Assembly (NCBI GenBank): GCA_963804865.1
Contig: CAWDSH010000001.1
Location: 372,001 to 436,000 of the forward strand
Source of the DNA: CAVVEQ01 sp963804865
Lineage (GTDB): Bacteria > Chloroflexota > Anaerolineae > Anaerolineales > Anaerolineaceae
Direction of reading: 5' to 3'
DNA: 64,000 nt
Shown one piece after another: positions 1-9,365 of this stretch; position 1 is the first letter of the stretch; every line of letters starts with the position of its first letter. Both the position numbers and the translations under genes were made by a program. A model generated the notes under the pieces. That model searched no databases. It worked only from the letters and a program-made list of their open reading frames with translations, and was not told where the DNA came from.

Positions 1-3000
1 CTTCCTCAGTGGTTGATGGGATCTCGGGTGAAACAGCCGGGCCTGAAACTTCTTCAAGAGAATTTAACCAAGATTCCAAATCCAAGTCTGAACCTGCACT
101 AATGGAATCATCGATCATTTCCGGAGTTTCAAGGAGTGGTTCTTCAATAGAAACTGGTGTATCAATGGGTTGAAGTGCAGGTGCGATATCAGCGATTTTT
201 TCATTCGCCGGTAATTCTTGAATAGCAGGTTCTTCTGGTTTTACTTCCAACACGGGAGCACCGATCTCTTCTGATGATTCCAAAGGCTGAGAAGGTATTT
301 GCTCGTTCTTGACTTCATTTTGAATAATTGGTTCTGAAAACGGTTTGCTGACAAGAGTTTCATCAGGTAAAGGCCGCGCTTCCGATTGCGATTCTGAAGA
401 AAAAGGTTGATCCGGTTGATTCGATTGGATTTCGGTATCAGGTTTTATTTCAGCATTTTCCCCAGCGTGACTGAATTCCTCAAATATGGGTGAGGTTCCT
501 GTTCCATCCTGGACTTTTTCTTCAGACTTGGATTCTTCCTTATTGAGGTTTTCGAGCCAGGATTCAATAGGACTATTGGAAGAATCCCCAGGCTGAATGG
601 GAAGTTCAGCGATATCTTCAGCTTGAGCGTCTTCATCGAGTGAAACACTTGGTGCCAATTCTTCATTGGCAACATTTTCCTCAGAGACTGTCGAAGCAAT
701 CGGTTCAGACGATGCAACCGATTCATCCGTAAGGGTGGGGGCTTCAACTTCATCAGAGCTATGATCGACATTCTCCACACTTGATTCTGGGGATGCATCA
801 GTATCTTTTGCCCATGAAGGTAAAATTTCATTATCAAGGTCAGATAATCCTGATGTATTGGCAACTTCCTTTAACCACTCAGGAACAATTGGAGGTGGAG
901 ATGGGATCTCACCTAAGGGAGGATTCGATTCCGTATTGGAATCAAAGAATGTAGAAAGTTGTTCATCAACCCGCGTAGTAATTTTGGATGGTTGTGAATC
1001 TTCATTTGTCTTTTTATTATCAGCTTCCCTGAGCCATTCTGGTGGACTTTCTTGGCCTTCCAATCTTTCAAGTGATGCAGGAAAAGATGATTTATTTTCT
1101 AAAACAGGTTCTTCTTTAAGCCATTCGGGTAGAGATTCAGAAGTTGGAAAACTTGAAGTTGATTCTGTGGGTTTATTCTCCTGCAGCCATTCGGGTGTAT
1201 TTTCAACAATTGACGTTGGCGAAGATTTAAGATCGAGATCCTGGGCAGGTTCAAGGCTTGGAATATCCTCAACCGGTACTTCCTCTGATTTTGAAGCATC
1301 TTCTAGCGACCAGGAAGGGATTGATACTGGTGCTTCATCCTTTCCATTTTCTGAGGACGTTGAAAGATCAGGGATGCTTTCTTCCGCTTGCAATGGTCTG
1401 TATTCTTCACCTGGTGAAGGATTCAATTCTGATACCTGCTCAGGATTAGCGTCATTTTCGGTAGTCTGATTATTCATTCTAAGCCAATCCGGTAAGCCTT
1501 CGGGTACTTCAGATTCGATATCACTAAGCGGTAATCGCTGTTCAATAGGCTGCGCAGTTGTCCTTAACCAATCAGGTAATTCTTCCTTCACAGCTTCCTC
1601 ATCAGAAACATCGGAGGTGGCAGCTTCCGTAGATGAAGTTGGAGCATCCTCAGGTAATTGAACCGATAATGGGATATCCCGATCTTCAGATACTACTTCT
1701 TCGGGAATTTTCTCGGATGTCTCAAACGATATATGTGATTCTGAAGAAGGCACTGCTTCTTCAGAGGTTTCAGGTTGGGGGGGTAGGATGCGGTTCAATA
1801 GATCCATTTTTTCTTGGTCTTCTAGTGTTGGTGCTTCAGTTTCTGCAGGAGCTAGGGATTGAAGCCAGTCAGGGATCTCGGCTGGCTGTATTGGACCACT
1901 GTCAGTTCCTTTCGTCTCTTCGTAAACCACGGGTGTTTCTGGGGTTGTTCCATCAGATACAGCCCAACCGGCAGATTTCATCCAATCAGGTAAAGCTTCG
2001 TTTTCAGTACTGGCATCCGAAGCAGGTAAAACTTCCCCTACAGGTTCTGAGAGTTCTGGAATGGATTGAATGCCTTGTAATTCAGGAGGATTCTCTTCTT
2101 GTTGGTTTTCTTCAACCATGTTGATTGGCAACGTTTCCTGCTGCGAAGAAGCATCTTCTTGTGGCGTTGTGAACTTTTCTAGTTCAGGCGGCGTTGTCGA
2201 TTCAACGGGTTTGAATTCTTCTGAACCCGATGGAGATTGTTGATATTCGGATAATGGAACAGACGACTTTGGTATCGCAACAGTTTTATCGGAAGAGTCT
2301 TGATCAAAAGTTCTTACTGAATTGAAATTTTCTTCTGGTTCTTGTGAAAAATTCACAAGTTCTTGGGTATCGACACCAAGTATCCTGGTTCTTCGCTGAG
2401 ATTCATATTCTGAAGCCTGCCATTCCAATTTTTCAACCATCACCATTTTTTCATCAACTTCATCGGAATTTGCGGTTTCAGCTGTGAGGAATGCTGCGTA
2501 AGGATCGACAGCAGCGATTCGTTGTTGGTATACTTTTGCATCTTCGGTACGATTAGAACCGAGCATTACTTCGGAAAGGATCTTGTTGGCATCGAAGCAA
2601 TATTCCAAGTTTTTAAGAATATTGGTGCAGACTTCTGCGGCTTCGGTTTTTTGGCCAATCTGATAATACATTTTTGCCAGGATTACTTCCAAATCCACCC
2701 TGTCAGCATCTTCGGCCAGTGCAGTTTTGGCTTCAGCAATTGCCTGCTGGTGAAGTTCACTTTTGGCATACATTCGGATCAAAGCGCCATGTGTCAATCT
2801 AACTTTTGGAGGTTCTACACCTTCTTTGGCATTAAAAAGTCGTCTGATTTCTCCTTGAACAGCCGAATTTGAAGGTTGAACTTCAAAAGCCCTTTCCATG
2901 TGCCAGATAGCACTCTCAAGATTCCCCTCATCTTCACGAATAATACTCATCCCAATTTGAGAAATAAAATCATCAGGAAATACAGTGAGTACGCGTTGAA

Positions 3001-3187
3001 GAATATCAGCAGCTTCAATATATCGCTGCGTCTCGAGATAGCATTTACCCAATAATCTATAAGTACCAATATGCTTGGGGAAATTCTTTAAAATGTGCTT
3101 GCAATGTGCAATTGCTTCATCGATCTGACCACGATCGATCAGGCTTTCTATTTCACGGTTATACCCGCGAAGACTTATTTGAGCCAT
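1..3187 (-). CDS. Giant TPR protein with acidic P-x-W-L repeat tail (partial)
   Basis: Open frame of about 1062 codons from ATG at 3187 to the left edge, with no stop, so the C-terminus is missing. An SD-like GGAGG lies about 10 bases before the ATG. Residues 1 to about 230 are helical repeats typical of tetratricopeptide domains (self-association or scaffold folds), e.g. the stretch beginning MAQISLRGYNREIESL. After about residue 250 the protein becomes Glu/Ser/Pro-rich and looks disordered. This tail contains about 12 spaced copies of a P-[DES]-W-[LMA] motif (LPDWL, TPEWL, VPEWL and similar). No signal peptide or membrane segment is seen in the visible part. The rpoD terminator lies just upstream, so it probably has its own promoter. 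Function unknown; a scaffold presenting repeated linear motifs is an inference. The plus-strand ORFs in this region are antisense shadows. Confidence 0.85.
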   Translation of the reverse strand, partial: MAQISLRGYNREIESLIDRGQIDEAIAHCKHILKNFPKHIGTYRLLGKCYLETQRYIEAADILQRVLTVFPDDFISQIGMSIIREDEGNLESAIWHMERAFEVQPSNSAVQGEIRRLFNAKEGVEPPKVRLTHGALIRMYAKSELHQQAIAEAKTALAEDADRVDLEVILAKMYYQIGQKTEAAEVCTNILKNLEYCFDANKILSEVMLGSNRTEDAKVYQQRIAAVDPYAAFLTAETANSDEVDEKMVMVEKLEWQASEYESQRRTRILGVDTQELVNFSQEPEENFNSVRTFDQDSSDKTVAIPKSSVPLSEYQQSPSGSEEFKPVESTTPPELEKFTTPQEDASSQQETLPINMVEENQQEENPPELQGIQSIPELSEPVGEVLPASDASTENEALPDWMKSAGWAVSDGTTPETPVVYEETKGTDSGPIQPAEIPDWLQSLAPAETEAPTLEDQEKMDLLNRILPPQPETSEEAVPSSESHISFETSEKIPEEVVSEDRDIPLSVQLPEDAPTSSTEAATSDVSDEEAVKEELPDWLRTTAQPIEQRLPLSDIESEVPEGLPDWLRMNNQTTENDANPEQVSELNPSPGEEYRPLQAEESIPDLSTSSENGKDEAPVSIPSWSLEDASKSEEVPVEDIPSLEPAQDLDLKSSPTSIVENTPEWLQENKPTESTSSFPTSESLPEWLKEEPVLENKSSFPASLERLEGQESPPEWLREADNKKTNEDSQPSKITTRVDEQLSTFFDSNTESNPPLGEIPSPPPIVPEWLKEVANTSGLSDLDNEILPSWAKDTDASPESSVENVDHSSDEVEAPTLTDESVASSEPIASTVSEENVANEELAPSVSLDEDAQAEDIAELPIQPGDSSNSPIESWLENLNKEESKSEEKVQDGTGTSPIFEEFSHAGENAEIKPDTEIQSNQPDQPFSSESQSEARPLPDETLVSKPFSEPIIQNEVKNEQIPSQPLESSEEIGAPVLEVKPEEPAIQELPANEKIADIAPALQPIDTPVSIEEPLLETPEMIDDSISAGSDLDLESWLNSLEEVSGPAVSPEIPSTTEE

Positions 3188-3251
3188 TTTACTATCCTCC
3201 AACGTTCAGGGCGAAGATGACAAGCACTGCGACCATAAATTCCCTATTTTT

Positions 3252-3257
3252 ATTATA
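3252..3257 (-). promoter_or_regulatory. Candidate -10 element for the TPR gene
   Basis: On the minus strand a perfect TATAAT lies about 65 bases before the ATG at 3187, immediately downstream of the rpoD terminator. No good -35 box is visible, so the call is tentative. Confidence 0.35.
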
Positions 3258-3269
3258 GCCAACATTTGT

Positions 3270-3310
3270 AAAAATAAAATATGTGCAACATGATATCTGT
3301 TGCACATATT
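3270..3310 (-). terminator. Rho-independent terminator after rpoD
   Basis: A perfect 13-bp inverted repeat (3278-3290 with 3298-3310, stem AATATGTGCAACA) encloses a 7-base loop. On the minus strand it is followed by a T-rich tract (TTATTTTT). It lies 17 bases after the rpoD stop codon and separates rpoD from the TPR gene. Confidence 0.8.
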
Positions 3311-3327
3311 CTGCCAACTTTTCGAAA

Positions 3328-4548
3328 TCATTCTCCGAGATAGTCTCGAAGTTTTCGCCTGGTTGAAGGATGGCGTAATCGACTTAACGCTTGGGCTTCA
3401 ATCTGCCGAACCCTCTCTCTGGTGACGCCCATTTTCCTGCCAACTTCTTCAAGTGTGTAGGCCTGGCCGTCTAAGAGCCCATATCTTAATTGAAGGATCC
3501 TGACTTCTCGCGGTGGAAGAGAATTTAGAACTTCCTCAAGATGCTCTCGAAGTAAATTGTATGTTGCCGTTTCATCGGGTGGAGGTGCTTCATCATCTTC
3601 GATAAAATCACCAAGCACAGAGTCTTCTTCATCATCTGTTGGTGTTTCCAGGGATAAAGGACGGCGCGCTACTTGGATCATATTTTCAACTTTTTTAGGT
3701 GGGACATCCAAAGCAATTGCCAGTTCATCCACACTCGGTTCCCGGCCAAGGCGCTGTGTTAATTGATGCTGCACCCGAAGAAGTTTATTAATTTGATCAC
3801 CCATATGAACTGGAACTCGAATAGTGCGTCCTTGATCAGCTATTGCTCGAGTGACTGCCTGGCGGATCCACCAGGTGGCGTAAGTACTGAATTTATGTCC
3901 GCGGCGATAATCGAATTTTTTAGTTGCTCGTATCAAACCAATATTGCCTTCCTGAATAAGATCGAGGAAAGGCACCCCGCGCCCCATGTATTTTTTTGCC
4001 ACGCTAATGACAAGACGAGAATTGGCAGTAATTAAATGTTCACGAGCAGCCCAGCCATCCTCAATTAAACGGCGCATGTCCAAACGTCGCTTGTTACTGA
4101 CGGCACCTCGAGCTAATTCCTCTCGAGCCATCCGACCACGCTCTATCCTTTGAGCTAATTCCACTTCTTCTTCAGCAGTTAATAAAGGAACTCTACTAAC
4201 TTCCTTAAGATAAAGACCAATAGTGTCATCGGTATCGATATTCTGTAAATCATCAATTGCCAGAGCTTGCGTTGCAACTTCAGGTTCTACTTCTTCTTCT
4301 TGAAGCGTTAGTTCTTCTTCAGTTGGCTCCTCGATTAGAGCTTCATCTTCAACATAAGGGATGCCGGCGCTCATTAAAGCAGCAAAGGCTTCCTCCAATT
4401 GACCAACATCCTGCTCTGCATCGGGGAAGAAATGGAGAATATCATCGATTGTTACATAAGACTTTTGCCGCCCAAGTTCAATCAGGCGGGCAATCGCTGG
4501 ATATTCTTCATCTTCGTCATCAACGATATGAATTAATGGATCTTCCAT
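3328..4548 (-). CDS. rpoD: RNA polymerase primary sigma factor (sigma-70)
   Basis: Group 1/2 sigma-70 factor, 406 residues, which directs core RNA polymerase to -35/-10 promoters. Residues 30-60 resemble the end of region 1.1. An acidic linker covers 62-108. Region 1.2 starts near 108 (IGLYLKEVSRVPLLT). Region 2 lies at 170-240 and contains FSTYATWWIRQA (220-231), which binds and melts the -10 element. Region 3 is at about 250-325, and region 4 at 335-400 with the -35 helix-turn-helix (TLEEVGRKMGVTRERVRQIE). It is shorter than E. coli RpoD because the non-conserved insert is reduced, as in most non-proteobacteria. Monocistronic, followed by a strong terminator. Whether it is the housekeeping sigma or a close paralogue cannot be settled from this window, but the nearly complete architecture favours the former. 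Confidence 0.95.
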   Translation of the reverse strand: MEDPLIHIVDDEDEEYPAIARLIELGRQKSYVTIDDILHFFPDAEQDVGQLEEAFAALMSAGIPYVEDEALIEEPTEEELTLQEEEVEPEVATQALAIDDLQNIDTDDTIGLYLKEVSRVPLLTAEEEVELAQRIERGRMAREELARGAVSNKRRLDMRRLIEDGWAAREHLITANSRLVISVAKKYMGRGVPFLDLIQEGNIGLIRATKKFDYRRGHKFSTYATWWIRQAVTRAIADQGRTIRVPVHMGDQINKLLRVQHQLTQRLGREPSVDELAIALDVPPKKVENMIQVARRPLSLETPTDDEEDSVLGDFIEDDEAPPPDETATYNLLREHLEEVLNSLPPREVRILQLRYGLLDGQAYTLEEVGRKMGVTRERVRQIEAQALSRLRHPSTRRKLRDYLGE

Positions 4549-4692
4549 AAATACTGCTTGCTAATCCTCATACGTAGGATATATCAATCTCAAGATATTA
4601 ATGTTGCAATTCAGAATACACTTTTTTTCAACAAAAATCAATAGCTGTATAACATCAAATTGGCAAACGAAACATTTTATCACAAATATCTG

Positions 4693-5298
4693 TTATGGAC
4701 CCCGTGGAGTTAATTGAATATCCTGGGGATTCTCTAAATACCCGGGGAGAATTCCAAAATAAAACAAATTTAATATTCCAAGGGTCTGGTCGTATGAGAC
4801 AATTTTAACTTCGCTGGAATTTACTTTGGAATAATATCCAGAATCGATCGGCGTCGGATTACCGATATCAAGAAAATATTTTGTCCCGTCAGAAGAAATC
4901 AATTTGATCTGTGCAACAGGATCTAAAAGACCGTATGTGTCATCAGTTCCAGTTGAATCAAGAGTCCGAATTATCTCTAAGCCGTTAATTTGATCACACA
5001 ATAATTGAATTATGTGTGAGGAAATGTTGGTTTTGGGATTATCTCTAAAGAACCATGATCCATCTTCGTTCTTTTCTAATAACAGACTATCTTCTCCTTG
5101 GTTGTAAAAGAAATGGATGGAAACAATCTCATCCTTATTAAGCAGAGGGTCTGGGTTATCAGTTATTGGGATTGAGGGATTTCTCAATTTAAGGTAAGGG
5201 ATTAAAAGCGCTATTATGCTCACAATTAATAGCAGAATAATAAAGACAACAGTGGTCGATTTAAAAAACCTTACTTTCTTCTTTTTTTGTTTGACCAT
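4693..5298 (-). CDS. DUF4340-type membrane-anchored protein
   Basis: About 201 residues from ATG at 5298, chosen because AGGA lies about 9 bases upstream. A longer reading from 5349 would overlap more of the preceding gene. The N-terminus is Lys-rich (KQKKKKVRF) followed by one hydrophobic segment (about 15-36), so it is probably anchored with the rest outside. The remainder (WFFRDNP, YGLLDPVAQIKL, KYFLDIGNPTP) matches the DUF4340 pattern of proteins found next to GldG/ABC-2 exporters. It overlaps the GldG-like gene by 28 bases and is the last gene of the four-gene export operon. Function unknown; an accessory extracytoplasmic role is inferred from position. Confidence 0.75.
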   Translation of the reverse strand: MVKQKKKKVRFFKSTTVVFIILLLIVSIIALLIPYLKLRNPSIPITDNPDPLLNKDEIVSIHFFYNQGEDSLLLEKNEDGSWFFRDNPKTNISSHIIQLLCDQINGLEIIRTLDSTGTDDTYGLLDPVAQIKLISSDGTKYFLDIGNPTPIDSGYYSKVNSSEVKIVSYDQTLGILNLFYFGILPGYLENPQDIQLTPRGP

Positions 5299-6821
5299 AC
5301 TGCAATTCCTGCGATAAAAACTCCTGCGGGTGGGAGGATTACAGAGCACAGAAAGATGAGGTTCATTTGTTCAGGAGTGAGAGTAATCATGTATCTTCCT
5401 GTCTTCACTTTTGGGGAGATAGAAATCGATTCATTCTGAAAAGTTAACCAATCGATTGCGTTGAGGAAGAAATCGCTATTTCCATAAATCGAGATGTAGT
5501 TATCATTGGCGAATGATGAATCACCAACAATAACCAAACGACCTTTTGAATAACCTTCCAACGCAATCGCCAATGAAATTGGTCCGGAAAAGTCCTCCGC
5601 ATCCTGGTTTGATTCTCCCTGGTTTAATTGTTGATAACTTGTTTCCCCCCAAGTTTGATCGGTTGCGTGAATGAGTTTATCGCAGCGAAAGTCAGAAATA
5701 ACGCAATCGGATCGAATGGATCTGGATGTATATTCCAGGACTTGTAAACCCGACATATTCGTAATAATCGGATGTGAGGAATCCTTTATGGGTATGGCAT
5801 TGACACCCCATGGGATCAATGAGGTTGGATCGATAACGATATCGGGACCCAATTCAATATCAAATTCATCAATGAGAAATGTAACAAGGGGATCTTCAAA
5901 CCGATTGATATCTGTAAGATATTCCGGCTCGAGCAGAAGAAGGATGCCTCTACCATCTGTTATAAAATCCTTAATAATCAGGACATCATTCTCTGAAAAT
6001 GATGTTACTGGTCCTGCAATTACCAGGGTATTTACATTAGCTGGAATTTCATCCAGCGTGGTTAGGTCTATTTGCGAAATTGAATAACCTTTATACGCTA
6101 ATAATTCAATCGCTTTTGAATATGGATTGTCACCTAAACCATTAATGTCCCCTTCTCCGTGTCCCATGGTAAAAAACACAGTTTTTTCTCCTGGGAATAA
6201 TAAACGAAAAATTGCCGAATTTATTTGGGTTTCTTCGGGATTTGATATCAGTTCCTTTTTACCTGACATTTCCAAAACCAATGTCCCTTCATGAACAATG
6301 CCTGCATTTTGAGCAGCGATAGGTTCTACTTCGGCATCAATAAATGAGTAAGAAATCAACTGACTTGATTCAAGGGCATAGTTATCCAATAATCTCTTAA
6401 GATTTTCAATCTTTGTTGTGTCGGTGAAAAATGCCTGTATGTTTATTGGCTCATCTATTTGGTCGATTAATGTTTTTGTTTCAACTGACAGCGTGTTGGT
6501 TTTATTTTGGGTAAGATCCCAGTAGAGAGGATTATTGGAGAATAATGAATTTACTACAATGATTATCACTATGGCGCTGATGAAAATAATGATAGTGTTA
6601 CTCCCAAAACGAAATTGGCGACCGCTAAATTTTGATAATACCATTATCACTTCAGGAATACCGGCAAATAGAAAAAATATTACGCTGATAATGAGGCTAA
6701 TATGTGATGGGAGATATAAACCTGAATGAAGCCAGAATTGAATCAAAGTAACTAATATAAAGATAATACCCAGGATTATAAATAATGGGGCGTACCTGTG
6801 TAACTTGCTCAACCGTTCCAC
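5271..6821 (-). CDS. GldG-like ABC transporter auxiliary protein
   Basis: 516 residues with hydrophobic segments near the N-terminus (about 10-32, 38-62, 73-92) and one close to the C-terminus (about 485-508, before NKKRRK), giving a large domain on one side of the membrane. Residues from about 100 (YWDLTQNKTNTLS, then FFTMGHGEGDIN near 215) follow the pattern of the ABC_transp_aux/GldG family. The family partners an ABC-2 permease and ATPase; in Bacteroidetes this trio is linked to gliding, and outside that phylum the substrate is unknown. The start overlaps the end of the permease gene by 13 bases, and the DUF4340 gene overlaps its end, so the four genes form one translationally coupled operon. 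Confidence 0.85.
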   Translation of the reverse strand: MERLSKLHRYAPLFIILGIIFILVTLIQFWLHSGLYLPSHISLIISVIFFLFAGIPEVIMVLSKFSGRQFRFGSNTIIIFISAIVIIIVVNSLFSNNPLYWDLTQNKTNTLSVETKTLIDQIDEPINIQAFFTDTTKIENLKRLLDNYALESSQLISYSFIDAEVEPIAAQNAGIVHEGTLVLEMSGKKELISNPEETQINSAIFRLLFPGEKTVFFTMGHGEGDINGLGDNPYSKAIELLAYKGYSISQIDLTTLDEIPANVNTLVIAGPVTSFSENDVLIIKDFITDGRGILLLLEPEYLTDINRFEDPLVTFLIDEFDIELGPDIVIDPTSLIPWGVNAIPIKDSSHPIITNMSGLQVLEYTSRSIRSDCVISDFRCDKLIHATDQTWGETSYQQLNQGESNQDAEDFSGPISLAIALEGYSKGRLVIVGDSSFANDNYISIYGNSDFFLNAIDWLTFQNESISISPKVKTGRYMITLTPEQMNLIFLCSVILPPAGVFIAGIAVWSNKKRRK

Positions 6822-7558
6822 CTTTTTGAATCAAGAGCGAGTATCCCAATAACCATAAATACCAATGCAATACTTAGGAAATAGACCAAATCCTTAACAT
6901 CAATAATGCCTTGATAAAAAGTTGAGAAAAAATGATTTCTCATATCAAGATACTTTAAAATACTACCAAAGCTTCCCATGGAATCAGCTGGTGATGAGAT
7001 GAACCAAAATAACAATACAATTGTAAGACTTGTAAAAAATGATGCCAATTGATTTCTAAAAAAAGTTGAAATGGAAACACCTATTGCACAGATTCCGCCA
7101 GAAAACAACAAAAGACCTAGATAAATTGAGGTAAGTAACCCTACATCAATTCCAGGCTTGGTGATAATGAGAAGGATCAAAGGGAACACAAGGGTGGAGA
7201 TCAGGATAATTAATGTAAGTATGAATGCTCCCAGCCATTTACCGACGACTAATTGAATATCAGTGATCGGCATCGTCATCAATATTTCCAAAGTTCCTGA
7301 TTTATTCTCCTCTGAGAAAGCTCTCATAGTTAAAGCTGGTATAGTAACCATTAATAGAGTCATTAACGGGGAGATTATTGATTGGATAGTGGGAGTGTAC
7401 TTTACAGGATTACTTAGATTGTAATAAGCTGCATTTTGTATGGTCGAAAAGAGAATTAAACCAGTAATCAAAAGTATGCAAATCGTTATGGCGTATACTA
7501 CCGGGCTTCCAGCAAAATAACTTAGCTCTTTTCGAGCTATTGTGAGGATATTTTTCAT
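6809..7558 (-). CDS. ABC-2 type transporter permease (GldF-like)
   Basis: 249 residues with about six predicted membrane segments. The motif TMRAFSEENKSGTLEILMTMPI near residues 80-100 is typical of ABC-2 permeases of the GldF/NosY type, where the Glu-rich loop contacts the ATPase. It starts 2 bases after the ATPase gene stops and overlaps the GldG-like gene downstream. It should form the membrane pore of an exporter together with the neighbouring ATPase. The substrate is not evident. Confidence 0.88.
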   Translation of the reverse strand: MKNILTIARKELSYFAGSPVVYAITICILLITGLILFSTIQNAAYYNLSNPVKYTPTIQSIISPLMTLLMVTIPALTMRAFSEENKSGTLEILMTMPITDIQLVVGKWLGAFILTLIILISTLVFPLILLIITKPGIDVGLLTSIYLGLLLFSGGICAIGVSISTFFRNQLASFFTSLTIVLLFWFISSPADSMGSFGSILKYLDMRNHFFSTFYQGIIDVKDLVYFLSIALVFMVIGILALDSKRWNG

Positions 7559-7560
7559 AA

Positions 7561-8511
7561 TTAAGAAATAATGCTTCCGTCTATCTCGGGTGATGGGATT
7601 TCATCGCGTGTAAGTGCTAAAAAAACATCTTCAAGGGAAGGTTTGGATGGTGTAAGTTGATAAAGATCAATACCGGATTGGACAAGTAATCTGGCGATTT
7701 TTGGAGAGATATCATTATTGGGATTGATCTCAATGCTCATCTCTTCTTCGTTCTTTTGAAGCAAAGATATTACTCCTGGAAGTACTGTTAACTTTTTTAC
7801 AGCATTATTAATATCACCATGGAATTTAATGGTTATTTGAAGATTTCCTGCCAATCTGGAAGATAGATTTTGAGGTGTATCTTCGGCTACAATTTCGCCT
7901 TTGTTAATGATTAATACCCTATCGCATAATTGTTGAGCCTCAGAAAGGATGTGAGTTGAGAGGATTATTGTTTTTTTTGACCTGATCTTTATTATTAGAT
8001 CTCGTACTTCTTTTATTTGAACAGGATCCAGTCCTATCGTTGGCTCGTCTAAGATTAGGATGGGTGGATCATGAATTAACGCCTGAGCTAGACCCAGTCT
8101 TTGCCGAAGTCCCTTAGACAATGTTCCAATCACATCCTCTGCTCGATCAGAAAGGCCGACAAGTTCCAAGATTTTATCGATGCGCTGCTCATAATTGCGC
8201 AAACCGCGCAGGCTCACCATATATGCAAGGTAATTAAAGACCTTCATTTCGAGATAGAGCGGGGCATTTTCTGGCAAATATCCAATAATCCTGCGAACTT
8301 TCAGAGAATCTTCGATGCAATCAAATCCACCTACTTCCACATTGCCATTTGACGGTGGCATGAAACCAGCAAGAATTCGCATTGTTGTGGTTTTTCCTGC
8401 GCCATTCGGACCGAGCAGCCCTAAGATTTCTCCTTTCTTGGCCGAAAAGGTGAGATCATGAATTGCCCTTTGAGAACTAAAATATTTGGTTAGATTCTTT
8501 ACTTTTATCAT
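7561..8511 (-). CDS. ABC transporter ATP-binding protein (GldA/CcmA-like)
   Basis: 316 residues. Walker A GPNGAGKTT lies at about 34-42, the LSKGLRQR signature at 131-138, and Walker B ILILDEP at 151-157, followed by the H-loop region ILSTHIL. The C-terminal ~90 residues form the extra domain usual in ABC-2 exporter ATPases. First gene of the exporter operon. No Shine-Dalgarno sequence is visible before the ATG; a weak TATTCT lies 6 bases upstream, so leaderless initiation is possible but poorly supported. Confidence 0.92.
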   Translation of the reverse strand: MIKVKNLTKYFSSQRAIHDLTFSAKKGEILGLLGPNGAGKTTTMRILAGFMPPSNGNVEVGGFDCIEDSLKVRRIIGYLPENAPLYLEMKVFNYLAYMVSLRGLRNYEQRIDKILELVGLSDRAEDVIGTLSKGLRQRLGLAQALIHDPPILILDEPTIGLDPVQIKEVRDLIIKIRSKKTIILSTHILSEAQQLCDRVLIINKGEIVAEDTPQNLSSRLAGNLQITIKFHGDINNAVKKLTVLPGVISLLQKNEEEMSIEINPNNDISPKIARLLVQSGIDLYQLTPSKPSLEDVFLALTRDEIPSPEIDGSIIS

Positions 8512-8547
8512 CTAGGGAGAATAAATAATAATCTTGAAATTCAATTG

Positions 8548-8572
8548 TTGCCTTTGAATATACAAAAGGCAA
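8548..8572. repeat. 8-bp inverted repeat between rluA-like gene and ABC operon
   Basis: TTGCCTTT and AAAGGCAA are separated by 9 bases. Neither strand has a T-tract after it, so it is not a standard intrinsic terminator. It may be a weak terminator of the pseudouridine synthase gene or an operator for the ABC operon. Confidence 0.4.
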
Positions 8573-8631
8573 TCAAACAAGTCAATACGTTTATATTGTT
8601 TCTAATTAAACACTAATCTATGTGGATAACA

Positions 8632-9303
8632 CTATTTTAAAGCTTCGATCATGCCTTCAAACTCCTTAGGATATGGAGCTGTTATATTGACTTTAATATT
8701 GTGAGAAGGATGCAGAAATGAAATTGAATAAGCATGTAAAGCCAACCTTGAGTTTTCTGGAAGAGGGTAACTTGTATTGTCCTTTTTCCCGTATAACTGG
8801 TCGAAAAAAACAGGATGACCAATGGAACTCAAGTGCTTTCTTATCTGATGCGTATAGCCACTCAATGGCTCAGCTTGAATGACAGTACAGTGTGAATAAG
8901 AACAAATAACACGAAATTGAGTAGCTGCTGGTTTACCTGAAGCGTAATCAACTATCGTACGGTGAGAACGATCGCCATCTGTTCGCACTGGAAAGCACAC
9001 CAAAGCATTTTCCCAAGGGGGGCATTTTGAGATAATTGCATGGTATTTTTTACTATTCTTCCTTTCTTGAAATTGTAGATTCAGCGATTTATGCGCTGCT
9101 GCCGTACGACAGAATATGATTACACCACTTGTTTCTTTATCAAGCCGGTGAACAGTCCACACTCGACCATAATCACTGATGAGCAGGTCAGATAGGTTAG
9201 GGAGCTTGGGATTGTATCCATCTCTTATCGATAACAAACCAGATGGTTTGTTAATCACAATTAGATCACTATCTTCATAAAGTATAGAAAATTGCTTCTT
9301 CAT
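8632..9303 (-). CDS. RluA-family RNA pseudouridine synthase
   Basis: 223 residues. It converts specific uridines in rRNA or tRNA to pseudouridine. The catalytic motif HRLDKETSG is at 52-60 with the essential Asp at about 55. Further family motifs are INKPSGL (17-23) and GYTHQIRKHLSSIGHPV, where Arg and His contact the substrate. No N-terminal S4 domain is present, so it resembles the short RluA/TruC-like forms rather than RluC/RluD. The target site cannot be assigned. It is followed by an inverted repeat and then the divergently regulated ABC operon on the same strand. Confidence 0.9.
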   Translation of the reverse strand: MKKQFSILYEDSDLIVINKPSGLLSIRDGYNPKLPNLSDLLISDYGRVWTVHRLDKETSGVIIFCRTAAAHKSLNLQFQERKNSKKYHAIISKCPPWENALVCFPVRTDGDRSHRTIVDYASGKPAATQFRVICSYSHCTVIQAEPLSGYTHQIRKHLSSIGHPVFFDQLYGKKDNTSYPLPENSRLALHAYSISFLHPSHNIKVNITAPYPKEFEGMIEALK

Positions 9304-9365
9304 GCTGATCTAAACTATATAATATATTAGAGTTTATATGGTGTTTAAAATCAGGAGGTATTTCG

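Noticed and set aside
858..1469. Plus-strand Ser/Gly-rich open frame of 203 codons, and others at 1633-2124 and 445-864
   Set aside because: They are antisense or out-of-frame shadows of the repetitive TPR-protein tail, whose minus-strand frame is continuous to the window edge and has the expected start and Shine-Dalgarno.
4560..4690. Possible promoter of rpoD (TTGCAA with TGATAT, 17-base spacing, minus strand)
   Set aside because: The -10 match is poor and several equally weak alternatives exist in the same AT-rich stretch.
8621..8629. Perfect DnaA box (TTATCCACA on the minus strand) in an AT-rich gap
   Set aside because: Only one box was found, no cluster, no dnaA or dnaN nearby; a single 9-mer can occur by chance, so no origin is called.
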